Origin: Ferruginibacter sp.
GTDB lineage: Bacteria; Bacteroidota; Bacteroidia; Chitinophagales; Chitinophagaceae
Reading direction: 5' to 3'
DNA: 35,320 bases
Assembly: GCA_025352625.1 (NCBI GenBank)
Contig: JANXSR010000108.1
Location: 1-35,320, forward strand
Under the pieces are notes generated by a model that was given only the letters and a program-made list of their open reading frames with translations, did no database searches and was not told the origin of the DNA. Positions 16,522-25,799 of this stretch are shown here, one piece after another (position 1 is the first letter of the stretch; the number at the start of each line of letters is the position of its first letter). The position numbers and the translations under genes were made by a program.

Positions 16522-17400
16522 ATGGTTACACGTAGAAAATTTTTGCAGCAAAGTTCAGTACTTGCAGCTACCCTAATGGTTAATAAAACAGATTTATTCA
16601 AGATGCATAAAGATCTTGGATTGCAACTTTATACTGTAAGGAATGAAATAAAAGACCTTAAAAATACACTTCAACAAATTTCAGCTGCAGGCTATACCAA
16701 CCTGGAATTATATGGCTACAATAACCGTATGTTTTTTGGCAACACGGTAACACAATTTGCAGCAATGCTAAAACAGCATAATCTTAAAACGGTGAGTGGT
16801 CATTATGGCCTTGCAGATATGTTGCACGCTCCAGACTATAACTGGGATACATGGAAATATTTGCTGGAAGACGCTACCATATTAGGCCATAAATATGTAA
16901 CCATTCCTTATCTGGATGATAAACACAGAACCGGGGATGATTTTAAAAGAATTGCAGAAAGATTGCAGAAAGGCGGCGAATTAAGCAAAGCAGCGGGGAT
17001 CATTACAGCCTATCACAATCATGATTTTGAATTTGAAAAAGAAGGCGATATTACCAAGTATGAAATACTGTTAAACAACACAGATTCTAAATTGGTAAAA
17101 TTTGAAATGGATTTGTATTGGGTAGTTGCCGCAGGTCAAAATCCGGTAGACTGGTTTAAAAAATATCCAGGCCGTTTTCCAATGTGGCATATAAAAGATA
17201 TGGAAGCTGCCACAGCAGCAGCACCTAAAGGACAAACCTGCGAGGTAGGCAAAGGTATTATTGACTGGAAGACAATTTTTGCATCGCAAAAATTAGCCGG
17301 CCTTGATTATGCTTTTGTAGAGCAGGAGCAATACAGAAGCCCTGTTTTTGAGTGTATTAAAACAAGTGCCGATTACATGAAGAAAAATCTGTTGAAATAG
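16522..17400 (+). CDS. Exported sugar phosphate isomerase/epimerase (TIM barrel) with Tat signal
   Basis: This 292-residue protein begins with a Tat signal (MVTRRKFLQQSSVLAATLMV). GTG 16519 and ATG 16522 are adjacent and either could start it. The mature protein is a xylose isomerase-like barrel: LGLQLYTVRNEIKD first strand, YHNHDFEFE with a metal ligand, FEMDLYWVVAAGQNP, FPMWHIKDMEA and FVEQEQYRSP with the last Glu. LYTVR and YHNHDFEF are typical of the secreted isomerases found beside DUF1080 and GMC genes. This is the third isomerase in the locus and the second exported one. It ends just before a strong terminator, closing the plus-strand sugar operon. Confidence 0.85.
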   Translation: MVTRRKFLQQSSVLAATLMVNKTDLFKMHKDLGLQLYTVRNEIKDLKNTLQQISAAGYTNLELYGYNNRMFFGNTVTQFAAMLKQHNLKTVSGHYGLADMLHAPDYNWDTWKYLLEDATILGHKYVTIPYLDDKHRTGDDFKRIAERLQKGGELSKAAGIITAYHNHDFEFEKEGDITKYEILLNNTDSKLVKFEMDLYWVVAAGQNPVDWFKKYPGRFPMWHIKDMEAATAAAPKGQTCEVGKGIIDWKTIFASQKLAGLDYAFVEQEQYRSPVFECIKTSADYMKKNLLK

Positions 17401-17421
17401 GAGTTTGAATTTATTTTTTTG

Positions 17422-17460
17422 AAAATGGTTGTTTGGTTGAATACTATACAACCATTTTTT
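17422..17460 (+). terminator. Rho-independent terminator closing the sugar operon
   Basis: AAAATGGTTGT (17422-17432) pairs perfectly with ACAACCATTTT (17448-17458), and the T-run continues to 17460. It begins 21 nt after the stop codon of the exported isomerase. Confidence 0.82.
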
Positions 17461-17546
17461 GTTGGTGTAACTTTAGATAAAACAGTACTACAATATGCTG
17501 TAATGCAATAAAGTCATCAGGATGATATCGTTTATATTTACACAGG

Positions 17547-17554
17547 TAATTTTG
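17547..17554 (+). promoter_or_regulatory. Bacteroidota-type -7 promoter element
   Basis: TAATTTTG matches the TAnnTTTG consensus exactly, 27 nt before the GH9 start codon. I found no convincing TTTG -33 box at the usual distance, so support is moderate. Confidence 0.45.
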
Positions 17555-17581
17555 TTATCTAACCAGCAGTTACTTTAATTA

Positions 17582-17926
17582 ATGCTTAAAAATATGTTCA
17601 AACTATCCAGGCTTTTTATCATAGTATTATCCTGTTTCTCTTTACAATTGTATGCTCAGAATTCATCAAAGCAAATTTCGCTAAACCAGATAGGGTTTTA
17701 TACCAATGCTTCAAAAATTGCTATTATTATTAATGCAACAGAAGCCAGCAAATTTTATCTGCTATCTGTAAATAAAAAAGATACTGTATTCAAAGGAAGC
17801 CTCGGTAAACCTGTTCGATCATCCTACTCATCAGCTATTACCAAAACAGCCGACTTTAGTAATTTTAAGAAGGAAGGAGAATTTTTTTTAAGTGTTCCAA
17901 CAGTTGGGTTTTCTTACCCTTTTTAA
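17582..17926 (+). pseudogene. GH9 endoglucanase, N-terminal part before an in-frame TAA
   Basis: This segment encodes a signal peptide (MFKLSRLFIIVLSCFSLQLY, then AQ) and the N-terminal Ig-like domain of GH9 cellulases (ISLNQIGFYTNASKIAIII, then FYLLSVNKKDTVFKGSLGKP). It stops at TAA 17924-17926, residue 115, in the middle of the linker to the catalytic domain. The same frame continues with INKNIYREVAKASLKAFYFQ, the usual start of the catalytic domain. A single A-to-T change from AAA (Lys) therefore explains the break. Alone, this half would make only the Ig-like domain. Confidence 0.72.
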
Positions 17927-19354
17927 ATTAATAAAAATATTTACCGGGAAGTAGCAAAAGCCTCATTGAAGGCATTTTATTTTCAAAGGGCCTCCATGCC
18001 TTTAGAAAAGCGATATGCCGGCGACTGGGCAAGAAAAGAAGGCCATCCTGATACAACCGTTTTCATTCACCCATCAGCAGCCTCCTTAAAGCATTTGGCC
18101 AATACTATTATTTCTTCTCCTGGGGGATGGTATGATGCCGGTGACTATAATAAATACATTGTTAATTCGGGAATTACGATGGGTACAATGATGAGTGCTT
18201 ATGAAGATTTTCCTGGATACTTTAATAATCTTACAACTAATATTCCTGAAACTGGCAATGCCGTTCCAGATGTATTAAATGAAGTTTTGTATAACCTTCG
18301 TTGGATGTTAACTATGCAGGATAAAGAGGATGGAGGTGTATACCATAAATGTACCAATGCCAGCTTTGATGCCATGGTAATGCCCGAAGCTGCAACTGCT
18401 GCAAGATATGTAGTGCAAAAAGGAACAGCTGCTACATTGGACTTTGCAGCAGTAACAGCACAGGCTAGCCGTGTTTACAAAAAATTCGCTAAACAATTTC
18501 CTGGTCTTGCGGATAGTTGTTTAGTTGCGTCGAAGCTTGCCTGGCAATGGGCAGTTAAAAATCCTGCAGTCATTTATGACCAGAACGAAATGAATAAAAA
18601 ATATTTGCCACCGGTAGTTACGGGTGCTTATGATGATAAAAATTTTAAAGACGAATTTTTTTGGGCTGCGGCTGAATTATTTACTACCACCAAAGAAAAT
18701 ATTTACCTGGAGCAGATTGAAAAAAGAGCAATAGGCGAAATGACCTTACCTACCTGGAATAATGTTGACTTGCCAGGTTGTTATACTTTATTGAGATTAC
18801 AAAGCCAACTGCCTATTGTTGCGAAGAATGTTATTGTAGCCATCTCTAAAAAAGTAAAAGACATGGCAGATGCTATGATTGCCAATGGAGGTAACAAAGC
18901 TTTTGCAGCCAACTTTGGACAAAGTAAAAAAGATTTTGTTTGGGGAAGCAATGCCGTTGCCATGAATGAAAGCATACTCCTGCTTACTGCTTACCTGATT
19001 TCCAATAATAAAAAATATCTATTACCGGCATTAAGTAACCTCAATTATGTGTTGGGCCAAAACGCAACAGGCTATTGTTTTGTAACAGGATTTGGCAGTA
19101 ACCCTTCCATGCATCCGCACCATCGGCCCTCCATTGCGGATAATATAATAGCCCCAATTCCGGGACTGCTGGTTGGTGGTCCCAATCCCGGTATGCAGGA
19201 TAAATGTTTTTACGCCAGTACAGAAACTGAAACAGCCTATACAGATGATGACTGTTCCTATGCCAGCAATGAAATTGCCATTAACTGGAATGCTCCTTTG
19301 TTTTATGTAGTCAATGTGATAGAAGCCTTACAATTGCAATTGAAAATAAAATAA
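17927..19354 (+). pseudogene. GH9 endoglucanase, catalytic part after the in-frame TAA
   Basis: This is the catalytic (alpha/alpha)6 barrel in the same frame as the N-terminal part, 590 residues in total if the stop were a sense codon. The GH9 signature GGWYDAGDYNKYIVNSG is complete (Asp185 and Asp188 are candidate bases). HPHHRPS is present near residue 514, and the general acid Glu564 lies in ASNEIAINWNAP. All catalytic residues seem kept, so the gene may have been inactivated recently or the stop may be a sequencing error. A downstream start (TTG 17966) would give an unexported enzyme. The intact enzyme would cut beta-1,4-glucans outside the inner membrane and feed oligosaccharides to the neighbouring locus. 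Confidence 0.75.
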
Positions 19355-19691
19355 ATGCAATTAAGTGACCACAGTGAGTAAGAATAAGTTAGTTTTAAAC
19401 CGAAGCAAGAGATTACCAGGTATAAAAACTTAAAAACGAGTAAGCTGTTTTTATTAAAAATTTTAAACCGTAAATCTAAAAACGATTATTTATATAAATT
19501 TTTCATTCCCTTTTTATTATCTTGTTATTGATTCAGTTATATTTAATTTCAATACCTTCATTTCTAAAGAAGTGGTAGCCCAAGTGCCTCAAAAAATACA
19601 TTTCTATTTTTCCAACCCTTTGTTTTAATAGTAGATAGCATTAGTAAATTGGTAACACTGCATAAGCGTGTTTTTTTTTATTATTGCATAT

Positions 19692-19712
19692 TATTTTATT
19701 GTTAATAAAATA
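19692..19712. promoter_or_regulatory. 21-bp interrupted palindrome, candidate MarR operator
   Basis: TATTTTATT (19692-19700) and AATAAAATA (19704-19712) are exact inverse repeats with a 3-nt GTT spacer. The size and symmetry suit a MarR dimer. It overlaps the likely -33 box and runs to 7 nt before the -7 element of the marR-like gene, so binding there would block the promoter. The AT-only arms could arise by chance in this background. Confidence 0.45.
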
Positions 19713-19726
19713 TATCCTTAGTTTTG
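19699..19726 (+). promoter_or_regulatory. Bacteroidota sigma-A-type promoter of the marR-like gene
   Basis: TAGTTTTG at 19719-19726 matches TAnnTTTG exactly, with TTG at 19699-19701 as the -33 box, 17 nt upstream of it. The start codon is at 19755, leaving a short leader. The lipid genes downstream may be read from here too. Confidence 0.6.
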
Positions 19727-19754
19727 CAACAGTTTAATACGCAACTATTGATAT

Positions 19755-20195
19755 ATGGACTGTAAAGAAATGCCGGATACACTTGGTTTCATGATTGTTC
19801 ACACAGGTAAATTACTGTTGAAAACAATTAATGGAACATTTTCTGGAATAACTAAGGATATAACCTTTGAACAGTTAGGGGTGCTTTATTATATATCACG
19901 AAGTAAAACCAAGGAAATGATACAGCAGGATATTGCTGCTGTTATGGATAAGACCAAATCAGCCATTTTAAGATCTATTGATATTTTAGAAGAAAAAGGT
20001 TTTGTAAAAAGGCTGCCGGTAGCCGGAGACAGGAGAAAAAACGTGATAGAATTAACAACCAGCGGAAAGATCATCATCGATAAAATGCATGGCAAATTTC
20101 TGGGCCATGATGGAATTTTAAAGGAAGGGATTAATGAAAAAGATATAGAAACCTGCATGTGCGTACTGGCAAAAATTCAGGGAAAGTGCAAATAG
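19755..20195 (+). CDS. MarR family transcriptional regulator
   Basis: This 146-residue protein has the MarR winged-helix layout. An N-terminal dimerisation helix is followed by ITFEQLGVLYYISRSKTKEM. The recognition helix region is IAAVMDKTKSAILRSIDILE, then EKGFVKRL, and the wing carries the usual acidic-Arg motif (AGDRRKNVIELTTSG). Three Cys residues near the C-terminus (TCMCVLAKIQGKCK) could sense redox or metals, but that is speculative. It lies 78 nt before the serine palmitoyltransferase gene, in the same direction, with a palindrome over its own promoter. It may therefore regulate itself and the inositol-sphingolipid genes. The ligand is unknown; a lipid or fatty acid would suit the context. 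Confidence 0.85.
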   Translation: MDCKEMPDTLGFMIVHTGKLLLKTINGTFSGITKDITFEQLGVLYYISRSKTKEMIQQDIAAVMDKTKSAILRSIDILEEKGFVKRLPVAGDRRKNVIELTTSGKIIIDKMHGKFLGHDGILKEGINEKDIETCMCVLAKIQGKCK

Positions 20196-20264
20196 AAAAA
20201 ATGTTTTAATAAAGTATAAAGCCCAATATTTTTTGTAATTATAACACTTAAGGAAACCTTTTAA

Positions 20265-22599
<2,335 letters not shown>

Positions 22600-22603
<4 letters not shown>

Positions 22604-23583
22604 GCGAAAGCGTTTTAATAACGGGCGCAAGCGGGTTTTTAGGTTATCATTTGCTAAAGGCAGCTCTTGAAAAAAATCTTAATGTATATGCAGCAGTAAG
22701 AAAAAATAGCCAGATTGACCATTTGAAAGAGCTGCCAGTTAAGTATGTTTATCTCAATTATGAAAACATACATGAGTTAGAAAAAGTTCTTTCAAATAAT
22801 TCAATTGATTATATCATTCATGCAGCAGGTGTTACAAAAGCAGTAAAGCAGGAAGACTATAATAAAATAAATGCTACTTATTCGGTTAACCTGGCGAAGG
22901 CAGCGGAAATGAGCGGCAATCGCATTAAGAAAATGATTTTTATCAGCAGTCTTGCTGCAACCGGTCCTTTAAGTAGTGCTAATAGTTTCATTACTGAAGA
23001 AACCAACCCAAGTCCGGTAACAGCTTACGGAAGAAGTAAACTTTTGGCAGAAACAGAATTATCAAAAATAAACATTCCGGTTTCAATACTTCGCCCAACA
23101 GCTATTTATGGCCCAAGAGATAAGGACATTTTCATCATTATTAAAACATTAAATAAAGGGTTAGATCCTTATATGGGAAATTTTTTGCAGGAACTAAGTT
23201 TTGTACATGCAAAAGATGTAGCTGATGTAGCAGTGCAGTCTTTGTTTTTAAATAAGGTGGGTACTTACAATATTTCGGATGGCAATAGTTATAGCAGGTA
23301 TCAGTTTGCAGATACCACAAAAAAAATATTGGGTAAAAAAGCAATTAGGTTTCACCTGCCAATGCCCTTAATAAAACTAATAGCCTATCTATTGGAAACA
23401 GCAAATGGCTGGGTAAATAAACCTGCGGTGATTAATAGGGAAAAACTATTAGAACTGGCTGCAAAAAATTGGGCATGTGACATTAGTAAAGCAAGAAATG
23501 AATTAAACTTTAATCCCAAATATACTTTAGAGAGCGGACTAAAAGACAGTATTGAATGGTACCAGCAAAATAAGTTATTGTAA
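22600..23583 (+). CDS. Extended SDR (NAD-dependent epimerase family), candidate ceramide reductase CerR
   Basis: This 327-residue extended short-chain dehydrogenase has VLITGASGFLGYHLLKAALE (glycine-rich NAD(P) motif, Gly8/11/14), YIIHAAGVTKAV, FISSLAATGPL and the catalytic AYGRSK (YxxxK). LRPTAIYGPRDKDIF follows and the end is typical of the family. In Caulobacter the keto group left by SPT is reduced by an epimerase-like SDR, CerR. The gene's position after SPT and the GNAT enzyme, coupled by an ATGA overlap, fits that role. A nucleotide-sugar epimerase is the generic alternative but fits the neighbours poorly. It is cytosolic or peripheral. The next gene begins after 49 nt. Confidence 0.78.
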
Positions 23584-23632
23584 ATAATATAATCGACCGG
23601 ATAAAAAATTTATTAATTAAAAAAAATACTAA

Positions 23633-24958
23633 ATGAAATATGATGTAACCCCCGCCACTGGTAAATTAGGTATTTTAATACCAGGCCTTGGCGCTGTTGC
23701 TACAACTTTTATAGCAGGTGTAGAGGCAATAAAAAAAGGAATAGCTCAGCCAATTGGTTCATTAACACAGATGGGTAATATCCGTTTAGGTAAAAGAACA
23801 GAAGACCGTTATCCAAAAATTAAAGAATTTGTTCCATTGGCAGATTTAAATGATATAGCTTTTGGTGGATGGGATATTTATGAAGACAATGTTTACGAGG
23901 CTGCCTTAAATGCAAAAGTATTAGACCTCCCATTACTTCAATCTATAAAAACAGAATTGGAAGTTATTAAACCAATGAAAGCAGTCTTTGACCAATCGTA
24001 TGTGAGTAATTTAGCTGGTACAAATGTAAAAACAGCTGCTACAAAATACGATTTGGCGTTACAGGTGATAGCGGATATTGAAAATTTTAAAAAGGAAAAT
24101 GATTGTAACCGTGTGGTAATGGTATGGTGCGGAAGTACCGAAAAATACATCGAAGAAACGGATATTCACTCCTCCATTGAAAAATTTGAGGCTGCACTTA
24201 AAAACAATGAAAGCCTTATAGCCCCGAGCATGATCTATGCTTATGCAGCCATTAAAACAGGCGTGCCTTTTGCAAACGGGGCCCCCAATTTAACATGCGA
24301 TATACCTGCTTTACTTGAATTGGCAAAACAAACAAATACTCCCATTGGAGGTAAAGATTTTAAAACCGGTCAAACGCTGATGAAAACAATTTTAGCTCCC
24401 GGTTTGCATGCAAGGGCATTGGGTGTAAGAGGATGGTTTTCTACCAATATTCTTGGTAACAGAGATGGATACGTGCTTGATCATCCGGATAATTTCAGAA
24501 CTAAAGAAGTTTCTAAATTAAGTGTACTAGACGAAATTTTTCGCCCGGAACTGAATCCTGAATTATATGGAGAACTCTATCATAAAGTGAGGATCAATTA
24601 TTATCCACCACACGGAGATAATAAAGAGAGTTGGGATAACATTGATATTTTTGGATGGCTCGGTTACAGCATGCAGATTAAAATAAATTTCCTGTGCAGG
24701 GATTCAATATTAGCGGCACCAATAGTGCTTGATCTTGCCTTGTTTATGGATTTGGCGAAACGCTCACAAATGAGTGGAATACAAGAATGGCTGTCGTTTT
24801 ACTTTAAATCACCACAAACTTTACCCGGCTTAAAACCGGAGCATGATATTTTTAAGCAATTAATAAAAATGCAGAACACGCTGCGTCATATTATGGGTGA
24901 AGATTTGATAACACATCTTGGATTGGATTATTACCAGGATTTGGTTGAAGCAATGTAA
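23633..24958 (+). CDS. ino1: myo-Inositol-3-phosphate synthase
   Basis: This 441-residue enzyme converts glucose 6-phosphate to 1L-myo-inositol 3-phosphate with NAD. It has the NAD-binding IPGLGAVATTFIAGVEAIKKG-type N-terminus (read in two parts around residues 15-35), VMVWCGSTEKYIE and PFANGAPNLTCDIPALLEL. The active-site block is PIGGKDFKTGQTLMKTILAP, followed by STNILGNRDGYVLDHPDNFR. Lys, Asp and Asn residues known in Ino1 enzymes are present in these blocks. De novo inositol synthesis is uncommon in bacteria outside actinomycetes and some Bacteroidota, where it feeds inositol lipids. Its stop codon overlaps the PgpA-like start by 1 nt (TAATG). Confidence 0.92.
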   Translation: MKYDVTPATGKLGILIPGLGAVATTFIAGVEAIKKGIAQPIGSLTQMGNIRLGKRTEDRYPKIKEFVPLADLNDIAFGGWDIYEDNVYEAALNAKVLDLPLLQSIKTELEVIKPMKAVFDQSYVSNLAGTNVKTAATKYDLALQVIADIENFKKENDCNRVVMVWCGSTEKYIEETDIHSSIEKFEAALKNNESLIAPSMIYAYAAIKTGVPFANGAPNLTCDIPALLELAKQTNTPIGGKDFKTGQTLMKTILAPGLHARALGVRGWFSTNILGNRDGYVLDHPDNFRTKEVSKLSVLDEIFRPELNPELYGELYHKVRINYYPPHGDNKESWDNIDIFGWLGYSMQIKINFLCRDSILAAPIVLDLALFMDLAKRSQMSGIQEWLSFYFKSPQTLPGLKPEHDIFKQLIKMQNTLRHIMGEDLITHLGLDYYQDLVEAM

Positions 24959-25413
24959 TGAAATTGAATAAAATAATAGCATCCGTAGGAGGTATTGGTT
25001 ACGTAGGTAAAGGAGGAGGTACGGTTGCGGCTTTTGCTTTTTGTATCATATGGTTATTACTGCCTGCCAGCTACTCACATTCTACCTGGCAGGTAGTAAT
25101 AACTTTTTTTATAGTTGCAATGGGGGTTTGGTGTAGTAATGCGGTAGATGTGGTTTGGGGTAAAGATAGCAGTAAGGTAGTAATTGATGAAGTGGCAGGG
25201 ATGGCAATTACTTTATTATTTGTGCCTCAGCAAGTGGGCTTTATGGTGGCAGGATTAGTTGCATTTAGATTTTTTGATATTGTAAAACCATTGGGCATAA
25301 AGCAACTTGAAAAGTGGCCTAAGGGATGGGGTGTAATGGCAGATGATGTGTTGGCAGGTTTATATGCATTAATAGTTATGCAGCTATTATTGCAGCTTAA
25401 ATTATTTTTTTAA
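24958..25413 (+). CDS. PgpA-like phosphatase, probable phosphatidylinositol-phosphate phosphatase
   Basis: This 151-residue membrane protein of the PgpA family has the conserved GYVGKGGGTVAAF opening, VVIDEVAGM, FRFFDIVKPLGIKQLEKWPK and GVMADDVLAGLYA, which carry the acidic metal-binding residues, plus about four hydrophobic helices. PgpA normally removes phosphate from phosphatidylglycerol phosphate. Between inositol-3-phosphate synthase and a CDP-alcohol phosphatidyltransferase, the likely substrate is phosphatidylinositol phosphate, giving phosphatidylinositol, as described for the inositol-lipid cluster of Bacteroides thetaiotaomicron. It overlaps both neighbours by 1 nt. A phosphatidylglycerol role cannot be excluded. 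Confidence 0.85.
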   Translation: MKLNKIIASVGGIGYVGKGGGTVAAFAFCIIWLLLPASYSHSTWQVVITFFIVAMGVWCSNAVDVVWGKDSSKVVIDEVAGMAITLLFVPQQVGFMVAGLVAFRFFDIVKPLGIKQLEKWPKGWGVMADDVLAGLYALIVMQLLLQLKLFF

Positions 25414-25799
25414 TGAAGACATTTATTAAAGTAAATGCAGCATCTCTATCTGCCAGTTGTTGCGATTATCTGGTTACGATAATATTGGTAAATTTTATTA
25501 AAATTGATCCATTAGCAGGGGGTATTAGCGGTACGGTAGCAGGAGGTATTGTAAGTTTTTTAATGGGAAGGTATTGGGTGTTTAAAGATAATAAAGCGGC
25601 AATCAGTTTACAGGGAAAAAGATACCTTATTGTATGGGTGGGTAATCTAATGCTAAACAGTTTTTTACTTTATTTTTTTATAAAGATTTTTAAAATTCAA
25701 TATCTCATTGCAAAAATTATTACCTCAATTTTAGTAGCCATGCTTTACAACTACCACCTGCAAAAAAGATATGTTTTTAAAACAAGTAATAAAAAATGA
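25413..25799 (+). CDS. GtrA family membrane protein, possible lipid flippase
   Basis: This 128-residue protein has four hydrophobic helices and the GtrA pattern: a first helix with DYLVTIILVNF, a small-residue second helix (GGISGTVAGGIVSFLMGRYW, then VF), and the closing NYHLQKRYVFK. GtrA proteins are linked to moving polyprenyl-phosphate sugars across the inner membrane. Here it is fully embedded in the lipid operon (1-nt overlap before, 4-nt overlap after), with no glycosyltransferase nearby. Moving an inositol lipid, or a glycosyl donor used on one, is a reasonable guess and not shown. It could also simply be part of a glycan system co-opted here. Confidence 0.8.
   Translation: MKTFIKVNAASLSASCCDYLVTIILVNFIKIDPLAGGISGTVAGGIVSFLMGRYWVFKDNKAAISLQGKRYLIVWVGNLMLNSFLLYFFIKIFKIQYLIAKIITSILVAMLYNYHLQKRYVFKTSNKK

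Larger units (their letters stand above)
19355..19754. other. 400-nt AT-rich intergenic region with the MarR promoter at its right end
   Basis: This separates the GH9 gene from the MarR regulator. Apart from the promoter and palindrome at 19692-19726, I see no convincing gene, tRNA or strong terminator hairpin. A T-run at 19670-19679 has only a weak stem before it. Confidence 0.5.

Noticed and set aside
19355-19698. A small RNA or tRNA in the long gap before the MarR gene
   Set aside because: No cloverleaf, conserved tRNA arms or strong terminator hairpin could be found by eye.
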